In this document: positions 1 through 9,326 of the stretch, piece by piece | How the letters are laid out: each line of letters opens with the position of its first letter | How positions within the stretch are numbered: the stretch's first letter is position 1 | NCBI RefSeq assembly: GCF_001044425.1 | Contig: NZ_LFML01000056.1 | Location: forward strand, 25,387-89,386 | DNA: 64,000 bases | Reading direction: 5' to 3' | Origin: Streptomyces roseus | GTDB lineage: Bacteria > Actinomycetota > Actinomycetes > Streptomycetales > Streptomycetaceae | The notes under the pieces: generated by a model | What the model was told of the DNA's origin: nothing | Databases searched by the model: none | The model's input: the letters and a program-made list of their open reading frames with translations, nothing else | Translations under genes and position numbers: made by a program

Positions 1-417
1 GGCGAGACCCTGGGCATCCTGGCCCTGTCCTGGCTGCTGGTACAGCACCGCCTGCCCGCGATCATGGAGGGCGAGGGGCACGGCATCAACTGGAAGGTCT
101 GCCTCGCCGCGATCACCGTGATGTACCTGCTGATGGGCTTGATCGCACTCGGCAAACTGGACTGGATCCAGTGGCGCTGGCTGCCCGTCGCGGGCGCGAT
201 CACCTACCCGCTCTACCTCGTCCACCATTCCCTGGGCGTCCGGGTGATCTGGCACTGGAACGAGCAGTGGGGCGCGTGGCCCACGCTGCTGGGTCTCATC
301 GCGGGCGTCGTGCTGATCGCCTGGCTCCTCCACCGCCTCGTGGAACGCCCACTCGTCCCTCTGCTGCGCCGGCTGATGAATCCGCTGCACCGTAGTTCGC
401 AGGAGACGTCCGCGTAG
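1..417 (+). CDS. Acyltransferase family 3 protein, C-terminal part
   Basis: The reading frame is open from the first base, so the gene begins before the window; about 138 residues are visible. It is the C-terminal end of a multi-pass membrane acyltransferase of the OafA/YrhL type (acyltransferase family 3). Three to four hydrophobic segments are seen, and the segment AITYPLYLVHHSLG fits the conserved late membrane helix of this family. It ends with a basic tail (LLRRLMNPLHRSS). Proteins of this family move acyl groups onto sugars or lipids at the inner membrane; the substrate cannot be told from this fragment. A strong hairpin follows at 461-503. Confidence 0.75.
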   Translation, partial: GETLGILALSWLLVQHRLPAIMEGEGHGINWKVCLAAITVMYLLMGLIALGKLDWIQWRWLPVAGAITYPLYLVHHSLGVRVIWHWNEQWGAWPTLLGLIAGVVLIAWLLHRLVERPLVPLLRRLMNPLHRSSQETSA

Positions 418-460
418 AGGAGCGTCTCGCTCTCGCCGCGGGGGCCGGCGTGCTGCGCTG

Positions 461-503
461 CCCCGGTGGCTACCCCGGCTTGAAACCGGGGCAGCCACCG
501 GGG
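461..503. terminator. Bidirectional terminator hairpin
   Basis: Two 18-base arms (461-478 and 486-503) pair with one mismatch around a 7-base loop. The hairpin lies between the acyltransferase (+) and the protease-like gene (-), which converge here, so it can serve both. No clear T-tract is present, as is usual in Streptomyces. Confidence 0.75.
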
Positions 504-510
504 TGTGGTG

Positions 511-1937
511 TCAGAGCTTCCAGAGCTGGTCGGCGAACTTGGAGTCGCAGTCGATCTGCTTCAGCACGGCGCCGTTGTCGGGGGTCTGCCAGGGGACCCA
601 GAGGCAGCGGTTGCTGTTGACGTTGCGGATCTGGTAGTTCCCGCCGGTGACCGGCTCGACCTTCCAGAGCTGGTCGACGTACTCCGGAGTGCAGTCGTAC
701 TGCTTCACGACCGCGTCGTTACCTGCGGTCTGCCACGGAACCCACAGGCAGCGGTTGCTCGTGCCGTTCTTGATCGAGGCAGTGGTGAGGCGGACCTGCT
801 TGACCCAGTTCTGGGCGCCGTCGACGCGAACGTCGGATGCGCCGGCCGTGGTGGATGCGCTGTCGAGGCATCCCTTCTGGGTGGAGCGGCCGGTGATGGC
901 CACGAGCGCGGGCTTGCCGTTCTCGGTGCGCACGGCGGGGCCGCCGGCGTCGCCCTGGCAGATGGTGGCGTCGGTGGGGGTCTTGGCCGTGATCGGGAAG
1001 TCGGTGGGGGTGAGGGTCCCGACGGTGAAGCCGGCCGAGTGGAGCTTGGAGGGGACCCACTCGGTCTTGGTGCGTCCGAAGCCGACGGCGGTGAGGGTCT
1101 CCCCGGCGGTGGGCGCCGTGGCAGAGAGCGCGACAGGCGTGACGGTGGTGGCCGGCTTGGACAGGCGGGCCATCACGAGGTCACGGTCGGCGTGGGGGAC
1201 GAGCTCGGTGATCTCGGTGGTGTGACCACCCGAGGTCGCCAGGTCGGTGCGGCCCACGGTGACGGTGGTCTTGTCCTTGGGCGCGCCGGCGGTGACGGTG
1301 CTGGTGTCCGCCGGGTTGTCGGCGAAGCAGTGCTTGGCGGTGAGGACCCAGTACGGGTCGACCAACGCGGCGGTGCACGAGCGTGCGCTGTCGCCGATGG
1401 TGAGCTTGCCGGTGAAGGCGAGACTCATGTCCCCGGAGGGCGCAGGCGGGTTGACTCCCTCGCCCGTGGCGCGAATTTCAATGAGCGTGGAGCGGACCGA
1501 GGCGCTCGTGGCCTCGCCGAAGCTGGTGAAGTCGTTGGCGGGGGCGTCGACCACGGTCTTCGTGCCGTCGGGGGCCGAGATGGTGTTCTTCACCGGGTAC
1601 GCCGCAGTCCAGATACCGAAGGCGTCGGGGACGGACAGGCTCAGGTAGCCGGCTTGCCCTTGACGTCGAAGCAGTAGTCCTTCTGTCCCGAGCGGGTGTT
1701 GACCATCAGGTCCTGGCTGCCGTCACAGGAGGTAAGGACGATGTTGCCGTCACCGCGCTTGAGGACGATGCCCTTCTCGGCCTGGATCTTCGCCGCGTCC
1801 GGGTAGCTGAAGTCCTCGACGGCGTAAGCCATGTCGCCACCGGTCGCGGCGTACGCGACGCCGACGGCCGCCGTGGGCACCGCGAGCACCGAGGCCAGGC
1901 CCACGAACAGGGCCTTACGTGGAAGGGATATAGCCAT
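511..1937 (-). pseudogene. Secreted trypsin-like (S1) protein with ricin-type lectin tail, frameshifted
   Basis: Two reading frames on the same strand make one protein. Codons from ATG 1937 give a signal peptide and propeptide-like segment, ending at a TGA at 1641-1643. Another frame carries the rest, down to 511. The junction reads KGKPA in one frame and GYLSLSVPDAFGIW in the other around 1645-1656, so one base (or a CCGG unit of a CCGGCCGGC run) has probably been lost. The protease part has LTAKHC (His) and DRDLVMARL (Asp), but the serine motif is GDAGGP, with Ala where trypsins have the catalytic Ser. The C-terminus has two lectin repeats, each with NRCLWVPWQT and DQLWK (QxW-like). Ribosome site: AAAGGG seven bases before ATG. 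It may be a real pseudogene or a sequencing error; without the frameshift it would be a secreted carbohydrate-binding pseudoprotease. Confidence 0.75.
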
Positions 1938-2340
1938 TATGGCCCTTTCAAAACATGCCAGAGGACAGGACGTAAAGCCCCGTCAGTTTCATTCAGATTG
2001 AATCACATTATGGATCACCCTCTGCCTCCGCCGAGAGTGGTTCATGTCTCACTGGCAAACCCCTTCGTCCGTACAACCATCCAACTGATCAGCGCCATTT
2101 CCGGCCGGGGTTGGTCTTCTCGCGAGTGGTGGCCTTCCGGTAGGCGAGGCGCTGCGATCCAAGCGGTGGGTGGCGGTTTGACAGGCACCCCGTGATTGCC
2201 GGGTAGTTGACCGTGCATGTACGATCGTCCGGCTCCAACTCGGGGCATATGCTGGAGTGTCAGTGTGGTGAGATGTCGAGTCTCTTTGGCCGAGGTTTCT
2301 CTTCGGGCTGCTCGGTCACCAAAAATAATGGGGGGTTGCC
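1938..2340. other. Divergent intergenic region, AT-richer
   Basis: A 403-bp gap between the protease-like gene (-) and the toxin gene (+). It is visibly richer in A+T than the surroundings and must hold both promoters. I could not assign -10 and -35 boxes with confidence. No coding frame here looks real. Confidence 0.4.
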
Positions 2341-5300
2341 GTGAAACGGCAAAGTGCCTCTCGGATGTCTGGTCCGGGAGTATTCAAACGTATTTCGCAG
2401 CAAAGGCGTGTGTTGAATACGCTTCTGGCTGCCGGTCTACTGTCGGGGCTTCTTGGTGCGCCCACTGCGTTGGCAGTTGATGCTCCGCTGCCGTCAGTCG
2501 ATGTGCGGCGGCAGATCGTCGGCTACTGGGAGACCGGCGGTGTAGGGGTCAAGGAGGCTGCCGAGCAGGCTCTTCTGGGCGGCGACGACGCGATCCGTAA
2601 ATTCCTGGATGAGGCTCCCGCTATCCAGTATGACGACAACCGGGTCGATGCTGCTCGACTGATGTCCGTCAGTGGGCCGGGGGTTCGGGAGGCCACAAAG
2701 ACTGTCTGGACCAAGTCCCCCGCTGATCTAGAGCAGTTCCTCGCCTACGGCTACGAAGCTCCACTGGACGAAGATCGCAAGGTCGACATAGCTCGAATCG
2801 TGGGCATGGGTGGGCCCGGGGTCCGCGATGCTGGAAAGGCTGCTCTACTCGGGACTCCGGACGATCGTGAGCAGTTCCTCGCGTCGGGGCAGTATGAGGC
2901 GCGCAAGGATGACAATCGGGTGGATGTGGCCCGGTTGACCAATACGGGTGGCCCGAATGTGAAGGCGGCGGCGAAGGTCGCGCTGAAGGGTTCGCCGGAC
3001 GACATCGTCGAGTTCCTGGAAATCGGGCAGTTCGTCGCCCGGAACAGGGACCAGGAATATGCCACCATCGCGGAGTTGATGGAGCGGGCGAAGGAAGCCG
3101 GTAAGCAGGCGGACGACGCTAAGACGCAGGCCGAGCAGGCGTCGAAGAGTGCGGTGGACGCCGCGGACAAGGCGAAGGAGCTCGCGAGGAAGGCCGCGGC
3201 CGAGACACAGTCAGCGAAGAGTGATTCGCAGCGGGCGGCAGTGAAGGCCAAGCAGGCCGCGGATGCCGCTCGTGCGGCGGCTTCGGCGGCGCAGCAGGCC
3301 ATCGGTTCGGCGAACGCGGCCAATCGTGCCGCGCGTCGTGCAGCCCTGGCCGCGACGCAGACCGCTTCGGCTGCTGCGGCTGCCTCAGACGCGGCGAACA
3401 AGGCCTACAACGCCGCGATCGCGGCTGCCGGGAACGCGGGTGACGCGGAGACGGCACGCAAGGCCGCAGCGAACGCGCGGGCCGCGGCCCAGGCCGCGAC
3501 CGAGTCGGCGAAGGCCGCTGACCAGGCTGGCAAGGCCTCGGCAGCAGCCGGTCAGGCATCGACCGCCGCCAAGGGCGCCTCGGCCGATGCCAAGGAAGCC
3601 GCCGACGCGGCGGACGAAGCCAACCGTTACGCGGATGAGGCAGGGGGGCACTCGGACGAGGCCCGCCAAGCCGCGGCCGAGGCCCGCCGTCACGCGAACG
3701 CCGCCGACGCGGCGGCAGACCGTTCCGCCGCCTTGGCGCAGCGCGCGGCGAAGGCAGCCTACGAAGCGCGTGACGCGGCCAACAGTGCCGCCACCCATGC
3801 CAACAACGCGGCCAACTATGCGGAAGAAGCCGCCCGTCAGGCGGGGGTCGCCGCCCTCTACGCGGCGCAAGCGCAAAAGAGCGCGGACGCGGCGAAGACC
3901 GCCGCCGAGGCAGCGGCGGCGGCGGTGAATAAGGCGAAGGAAACCTTCGACCTCGCCCGCGAAGCCGAAGCCGCGGACCTGCAGACCCGCACCGATGCTG
4001 CCATCGAGCGTGCCCGGTCGATCAAGGCCGGCAGTGACGCGCAGATCTCCGCCTCGGCATCCGCTCAGGTCCAGGCGCTGGCTCTGAACGAGACCGCGAC
4101 CGCGCTGGCCCAGGAAGCGGCCCGCCCGGACGTGGACGCCAAGGCGACCGCGGCCAAGGGCCGTCGGCTGGCCATGCAGGCGATGAAACTGCTGGGCTCC
4201 TGGCACAAGGAAGCCGCCGCCCGCGCGCTCGCAGGCACGGACCAGGACGTTCTGGACTACCTGCGCACCCGCTGGAAAGAGGCCGCCTACCAGGACGTCC
4301 GTCAGCGCGTCGTTCAGTTGAGCAGCCAGAGCCCCTACGCCTCGGTGCGGACTGCTGCTGCCGAGGCCCTGAAGGGCACCCCCGCACAGATCGAGGCCTT
4401 CCAGGCCGAGGGCCAGTACACTGCCGGCCTCGATGACATGAAGGTGGATGTCGCCCGTTTCGCCGGCACCGGCGGCCCCAGCGTCAAGGACGCGGCCAAG
4501 AAGGCCCTCGCAAACGGCAATCCGAAGGCACTCGCCACCTTCCTCCAGATCACCCAGTACGGCGAACGCGTCACCGACGAGAAGGTCATCGCCGCCACCC
4601 TGACCAGCACCGGTGGTCCCGAGGTCAAGGCCGCGGCGAAGATCGCCCTGGCGGGATCCCCCGAGCTACTCCACGAGTTCGTCGCCACGGGGCAGTTCAT
4701 GGCCCAGCGCAAGGACGACCTCGCCGGCAACCACATCAACCTCGTGGAACGCCTCCTGGCCGAGGGCCGGCAGGTGGCCGAGAAGGCGATGGAGAACCGC
4801 TGGCTCGCAGCCGAAGCGGCCGCCCGAGCCAGGGCGGCCAAGGAGGAGGCCGACACCGCCGCGGGCGAGGCCAAGAAGTCAGCCATTACCGCCGGCCAGT
4901 ACGCGGTCAACGCGCAGGCCTCCGCCGACGCAGCCACCGCATCCGCGACCAACGCGGCCAAGTCCGCCGCCACCGCCCGCACCGCCGCCAACCAGGCCGA
5001 CCAGGACGCCACCGCAGCAGAGAACAGTGCGGCAGAGGCCGCCTTCTCCGCCGCCTACGCCCGACGGTCCGCCGATGAGGCCAATTCCTCCGCCAAGGCC
5101 GCACGCGATTCGGCGCTCGCCGCAGGCAAGAGCAAGGAAGCGGCTGAAGGCGAGGCCAAGGAAGCCTGGAAGGCCGTCCTAGTCCTCAGGGAGAAAGAAG
5201 AAGCCGAAGCCCGACGCCAAGCCGAAGAGGAACGCAAGCGGCAGCAGCAAGCCAAGCCCAAGCGGATCTGCGTCCCACACCCCACCCGCGAAACCATGGC

Positions 5301-6306
5301 TCCGATCATGGCCTGTGTCCGAGACCCGGACAACTCCACGATCCAGATCCCGATCGACCCCACGATCAACGCGATCGTCTGGGAACTCACCGGCGCCAAC
5401 GACATCAAGGATTGCATTCAGAACCCCACCGGCCTGAACTGCATCATGGCCGCGGCAAGCGCGCTCCCCGTCGGCCGACTCAAACTGCTCACCAAGATCG
5501 ACGACGGTGTTGACTTCCTGCGGGACGCCCGTAAGGCGCGCCGCAACGTGGCCTGCCTGGTCGCGGCAGTTCCCCACAGCTTCCCGGCCGGCACCAACAT
5601 CCTCTTGGCCGACGGATCCACTCGACCCATTGAGCGGATTCAGGCAGGCGATCTTCTCGCCGCGGCCGACCCAACGACTGGTGAATCCGGCCCTCGCGCT
5701 GTGGCCCGCACCATCCACACCCCGGACGACCGGAACTTCACCGATGTCACGTTGACCGACGGATCGGTTGTAACCTCGACCGACAGCCACCCCTACTGGG
5801 TGGAGGATCGTCGACAGTGGGTCGATGCGAGGGACCTCCGAGTCGGCGACTCCCTCCGGACACCCGTTGGTGCTGCAATTCGGGTCGACAAGACGAGCCA
5901 TTGGACTGGTCTGCAATCCGCTTACGACCTCACGGTCGACGACCTCCACACCTACTACGTGATGGCCGGCAGCACGCCGGTGCTTGTTCACAACACGGAC
6001 CCGGGTTGCATTACACCGGAAATCCTGGATGAGGCATGGTCGAGCTGGAATACTGCAGCGAACCTTGAACATGTGATCGACCCGGGAAAACATGGCTTCA
6101 GCGATATCGTGGCGAAAACTGGTGGGCGTGAGCAAGCGCTGCGCGCCATATTGGACAGCCTGAAGGGCGCCACGGATCTACCCAGTGCAGGAAAATATGA
6201 AGTGGATCGAGAAATAGCTGGAGAAATTGTGACAATTAGAGGGGCTGTGGTGAAGGGGGTTCCGAGATTGGGAACGGCTTTCATTCAGGCAAAATTCCCT
6301 AAGTGA
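2341..6306 (+). CDS. ALF-repeat polymorphic toxin with HINT domain
   Basis: A 1321-residue secreted protein. Start GTG 2341 sits just after a G-rich ribosome site (GGGGGGTT). Residues ~1-45 form a signal peptide ending ALA. Residues ~50-245 and ~640-800 hold short helical repeats of the ALF type (VDVARLTNTGGPNVKAAAK pattern). Between and after them are long Ala-rich heptad-like helices (~250-600, ~800-960), suggesting an extended stalk. A pretoxin HINT autoprotease domain follows (~1074-1216): it opens with SFPAGTNILLADGS, has SDSHPYW-like TDSHPYW, and closes with TPVLVHN. The last ~105 residues form the variable toxin tip. It is not clearly one I recognise; HGF and VTIRGAVVKGVPRLGTAF suggest a small BECR-like RNase fold, but this is inference. 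The tip is visibly AT-richer than the stalk, as expected for an exchanged module. The next gene is the likely immunity gene. Confidence 0.85.
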   Translation: MKRQSASRMSGPGVFKRISQQRRVLNTLLAAGLLSGLLGAPTALAVDAPLPSVDVRRQIVGYWETGGVGVKEAAEQALLGGDDAIRKFLDEAPAIQYDDNRVDAARLMSVSGPGVREATKTVWTKSPADLEQFLAYGYEAPLDEDRKVDIARIVGMGGPGVRDAGKAALLGTPDDREQFLASGQYEARKDDNRVDVARLTNTGGPNVKAAAKVALKGSPDDIVEFLEIGQFVARNRDQEYATIAELMERAKEAGKQADDAKTQAEQASKSAVDAADKAKELARKAAAETQSAKSDSQRAAVKAKQAADAARAAASAAQQAIGSANAANRAARRAALAATQTASAAAAASDAANKAYNAAIAAAGNAGDAETARKAAANARAAAQAATESAKAADQAGKASAAAGQASTAAKGASADAKEAADAADEANRYADEAGGHSDEARQAAAEARRHANAADAAADRSAALAQRAAKAAYEARDAANSAATHANNAANYAEEAARQAGVAALYAAQAQKSADAAKTAAEAAAAAVNKAKETFDLAREAEAADLQTRTDAAIERARSIKAGSDAQISASASAQVQALALNETATALAQEAARPDVDAKATAAKGRRLAMQAMKLLGSWHKEAAARALAGTDQDVLDYLRTRWKEAAYQDVRQRVVQLSSQSPYASVRTAAAEALKGTPAQIEAFQAEGQYTAGLDDMKVDVARFAGTGGPSVKDAAKKALANGNPKALATFLQITQYGERVTDEKVIAATLTSTGGPEVKAAAKIALAGSPELLHEFVATGQFMAQRKDDLAGNHINLVERLLAEGRQVAEKAMENRWLAAEAAARARAAKEEADTAAGEAKKSAITAGQYAVNAQASADAATASATNAAKSAATARTAANQADQDATAAENSAAEAAFSAAYARRSADEANSSAKAARDSALAAGKSKEAAEGEAKEAWKAVLVLREKEEAEARRQAEEERKRQQQAKPKRICVPHPTRETMAPIMACVRDPDNSTIQIPIDPTINAIVWELTGANDIKDCIQNPTGLNCIMAAASALPVGRLKLLTKIDDGVDFLRDARKARRNVACLVAAVPHSFPAGTNILLADGSTRPIERIQAGDLLAAADPTTGESGPRAVARTIHTPDDRNFTDVTLTDGSVVTSTDSHPYWVEDRRQWVDARDLRVGDSLRTPVGAAIRVDKTSHWTGLQSAYDLTVDDLHTYYVMAGSTPVLVHNTDPGCITPEILDEAWSSWNTAANLEHVIDPGKHGFSDIVAKTGGREQALRAILDSLKGATDLPSAGKYEVDREIAGEIVTIRGAVVKGVPRLGTAFIQAKFPK

Positions 6307-6363
6307 TCCAACGATGCCTCCGAGCGTTAATTCGGTCGTCTCTGTTTGGAGAAGAGGAGTTCC

Positions 6364-6747
6364 ATGGGTGCAATCTTCGGGCCTCGCCCTTTGAGTCGGA
6401 CTGAAAGGGAAGTTCTGGAAGAGATTCTGGCACTGGAATTTCCAGGTTCCCCTGAGTTGAGGGAGCAGATCTCCTTCGTGGAGGTCGTGGGGAAGTGGGG
6501 AGAAAACTCCGCCAGTATCGATCTTCGGGTGCAGGGCGGTGTGGCGCCAGCCCCGTCAGCGTTCTCCGGTATCGTCCCGGTAGAGGCGACGGTGTATGAC
6601 GGTTACGGGGAGCTCTTCGGGGAAATCTTGGTCTGGGTCGCTAGCGGCTATCTGTCCGGTATTGAATACGCCTGGTATGGAGACAGCCCGCCGACCAGCC
6701 TTCCGGCGAAGGGCTCGATCGTCGTCGAACTCGGTACTGGTAAGTAG
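6364..6747 (+). CDS. Candidate immunity protein for the upstream toxin
   Basis: A 127-residue soluble acidic protein with no signal peptide or membrane segment. ATG 6364 is chosen because GAAGAGGAG lies four bases before it; an earlier in-frame TTG at 6346 has no site. It starts 57 bp after the toxin stop on the same strand, and shares the lower GC of the toxin tip. Near the C-terminus it has SGIEYAWYGDSPPTSLP, a pattern I have seen in small actinobacterial proteins of unknown role. Its place directly after a polymorphic toxin tip is the main reason to call it immunity; the call is an inference from context. Confidence 0.65.
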   Translation: MGAIFGPRPLSRTEREVLEEILALEFPGSPELREQISFVEVVGKWGENSASIDLRVQGGVAPAPSAFSGIVPVEATVYDGYGELFGEILVWVASGYLSGIEYAWYGDSPPTSLPAKGSIVVELGTGK

Positions 6748-6876
6748 TGTATTGCCGGAGTGAGTCGTGATGATCGCTGGCGTTGTGAAAGGGGCTGGGG
6801 CAGCGGCCCAAGCCGACTAGCCGCTGTCCGTGACGTACCGGCAGGTCACTGTTGGTGAACGCGACGTCAAGCTAAG

Positions 6877-6906
6877 GGCCGCCACCCCTGTACAGGGGTG
6901 GCGGCC
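6877..6906. terminator. Perfect 30-bp palindrome terminator
   Basis: GGCCGCCACCCCTGT is followed directly by its exact complement, giving a 15-bp arm pair, then TTCTTG. It lies between the immunity gene (+) and the first PIG-L gene (-), which converge, so it can stop both transcripts. Confidence 0.85.
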
Positions 6907-6963
6907 TTCTTGACGACCTGACTGAGTAGAACCCGTTCGGCCGCGCCCTGAGTGGCCGCCCGG

Positions 6964-9060
6964 TCACTTCGGGGGGACCGCCTTGTGCCACGGGGTGCGG
7001 GGGGTGGGGGTGGTGGGCAGGGTGGTCGTGATGTGGAGTTGCGCGTCCAGGCCGAGGACCGCCGTCGTCGTCGAGCCCGCCGGTTCCAGGACCCCTGCCG
7101 GGGCGCCCGCGTACAGCATCTGCGACTCCGTCCATGCCGGCGGGCCGCCCAGGCCCGTCGTGCCGATCGTGCCCGTGTCCGCGCGGCCCGACAGGAGGCG
7201 GCCCGCGACCCCGACCGCGCCGTAGCCCGCCCGGCCGCCGGCCTCCGTGACGCTGGAGACCTGCGGCTTGCCGGAGCCCGCGGTGACCAGGGCCGTACGG
7301 ACGACCCCCGAGTCGGGGCGCCGGAAGTAGAGCCGGACGCCCGTGCCCTCGGCAGCCGCCGACAGCGGGACCGTGGTGGCCGGCAGGCCCGTCGGGAACG
7401 GCCCCTGGAGCGGGGCGCCCGGGGCGGGCTGCGTCCAGGCCAGTACCGACTTGGTGGTGGCGGCGTACACCTGGTGGCGCCCCGCGGCGTCCACCGCCGT
7501 CACCGGGTCGCTCTGCAGGTCCTCGCCGCCCAGGCGCTGCCAGGAGCCGAAGACCCCGTCCGGCTGCTGCTCGCGGGCGCGCAGGGTGCGGCGGGAGTCG
7601 CGGACGTAGACGGTCAGGCGCCCGTCGGGGGCGACGGCCGCCGCGGGCGCGCTGATCGCGGAGGTGCCCTCGTCGTCGGCGCCCTCGGGGGTGCCGAGGG
7701 ACTGCCAGGGCCCGAAAGGCCCGTCGGGCGCGGCCTGGACGGCGTACACGATCTCGCGCAGGTAGTCCGCCGGCCCGTGGCCCAGGACCGTGCGGGTGGC
7801 GAGGACCGCGACGCGGCCGTCCGGGAGGCGGGCCGTGCTCGCGCCCGGGTCGATGCCGGTGCCGGGGAGGAGGGTCGGGCCGGTCCAGGCACCGGCCGCC
7901 GGGCCGTTCGCGCCCGGCCGGGTCCAGAAGGCCATCTGCCCGTCCAGGGCGGCGAAGGCGTAGAGCCGGCCGCCGGTCCCCGGTACCAGCCAGGAGGTGT
8001 TGTCGGCGCGGGCGTAGCGCAGCGACTGGGCCCAGTTGCGGCCGGTGGGGCTGCCGGCCACCTTGCGGTCGCCGCAGCCGGAGGGGCTGCCGCAGTAGTT
8101 CTGGTGGTCGAGCCAGGCGTACGTCTTGAGGAAGCCGGTCTTCGTCTCGGCCGTCTGCGGGTCCAGCGCGTGGGGCAGGGTGCCGTTGTGGTAGCCGAGG
8201 TAGTTCTGCACCGAGAACCGCGGCCGGTCGGTGACCTGGGCGGCGTAAGCGGCGGTGGCGGCCTGGACGAACCGCGCGCCGTACATGTGGTCCTGGTGGT
8301 CGGTGTACTTGCCGGTGTCGTGGTAGCGGCCCGGCGTCGGGTCCTGCATGCGTCTCGTCGTCGGCTTGTACAGCGCGAGCAGCCCGGCTATCGACTGGAC
8401 CACCTGGTCCTTGGTGTACGAGTACTGCTGCTTGACCGGGGTTCCGGAGGTCAACTGGGCGCCGAGCGCGGGTATCTTGCCGTTCCACAGGCCGCGCAGG
8501 CTGTCCGGGTTCTCGGCGGTGGGATTGCGGGCCTCGCGTATCTGCAGCCAGACGAGGTTGACCTGCGGACGGGCCATGAGGACGTCGAGCTCGGCCCGCC
8601 CGCCGCCCGCGGTGGATATGACGGTGCGCTTCCAGGTGCCGGTGCGGTCGCCGGTGGCCATCTCGGCGTAGGCGGCGCGGATGCCGTTCTGCCGGGCCTC
8701 CGCGTAGTGGGCGCGATCGGCGGGCTGCTCCGGGTCCTTGAGGCCGGAGCCGTTGGCCTCGTTGCGGCCGTCGGCTTCGCCGGAGGTCAGGTAGACGGTG
8801 GTGAGCGCGAGCCCCGCGGTCAGCGAGCGGCTGAGGTCCGGGTTCATGAAGAACAGGTCGTCGTCGGGGTGGGCGACGACCTGGACGACCGATCCGGACG
8901 TGGTGCTCGCGACGACCGCGGCGTCCGGGTTGCGCTCCGGGGTGGCGGTGGCCTCCGCCGACGTCTGCTGGCCGGTCGCGACGGCGAGCACGCCGGTGGC
9001 CCCGACGGTGAGGACGGGAAGGAGGGCAGCGAGGAGGAAGCGGCGACGGGCAATCGGCAT
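6964..9060 (-). CDS. Secreted PIG-L family deacetylase-like protein with propeller-like C-terminus
   Basis: A 698-residue exported protein. The N-terminus (MPIARRRFLLAALLPVL) is a signal peptide, with an RRR-F pattern that could be Tat type. The PIG-L/LmbE domain covers ~55-330: the zinc motif is HPDDD at 64-68, and the second metal-binding stretch is DHQDH at 254-258. This family removes N-acetyl groups from amino sugars (known examples: MshB, GlcNAc-PI deacetylase). The remaining ~360 residues hold repeated blades such as GPFGPWQSLGTPE, DGRLTVYVRD and VFGSWQRLGG, resembling PLL/sialidase-like beta-propellers, which often bind glycans. It is a paralogue of the next gene on the same strand (266-bp gap). 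A role in acting on extracellular amino-sugar polymers is inferred. Confidence 0.85.
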   Translation of the reverse strand: MPIARRRFLLAALLPVLTVGATGVLAVATGQQTSAEATATPERNPDAAVVASTTSGSVVQVVAHPDDDLFFMNPDLSRSLTAGLALTTVYLTSGEADGRNEANGSGLKDPEQPADRAHYAEARQNGIRAAYAEMATGDRTGTWKRTVISTAGGGRAELDVLMARPQVNLVWLQIREARNPTAENPDSLRGLWNGKIPALGAQLTSGTPVKQQYSYTKDQVVQSIAGLLALYKPTTRRMQDPTPGRYHDTGKYTDHQDHMYGARFVQAATAAYAAQVTDRPRFSVQNYLGYHNGTLPHALDPQTAETKTGFLKTYAWLDHQNYCGSPSGCGDRKVAGSPTGRNWAQSLRYARADNTSWLVPGTGGRLYAFAALDGQMAFWTRPGANGPAAGAWTGPTLLPGTGIDPGASTARLPDGRVAVLATRTVLGHGPADYLREIVYAVQAAPDGPFGPWQSLGTPEGADDEGTSAISAPAAAVAPDGRLTVYVRDSRRTLRAREQQPDGVFGSWQRLGGEDLQSDPVTAVDAAGRHQVYAATTKSVLAWTQPAPGAPLQGPFPTGLPATTVPLSAAAEGTGVRLYFRRPDSGVVRTALVTAGSGKPQVSSVTEAGGRAGYGAVGVAGRLLSGRADTGTIGTTGLGGPPAWTESQMLYAGAPAGVLEPAGSTTTAVLGLDAQLHITTTLPTTPTPRTPWHKAVPPK

Positions 9061-9326
9061 CGGTTACGCCTTGGGTCGTTCCGGGCGGGAAGAACGGCAG
9101 TTCGGTCGGTTCGGCTCAAGCAGCTCAGTCAGAGAGAGGCCAAATCGGGGGACTTGGTTCACCGATGTGCTCGATGACTCCTGCTTTCCGGAAACGACCG
9201 GATGTGATTGTGCCGGGTGCGTTTCGGATCGGTGCACGCGCCCGGGATGTGGACGCGCGGTCGCGCGCGGCCCGAGGCCCGGCGCCCGGAGTCCGGAGCC
9301 CGAGGCCCGAATCCCGGACGACGCGC

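Noticed and set aside
505..1677. Plus-strand frame opposite the protease-lectin gene
   Set aside because: No signal, ribosome site or domain; the minus-strand protein has clear motifs.
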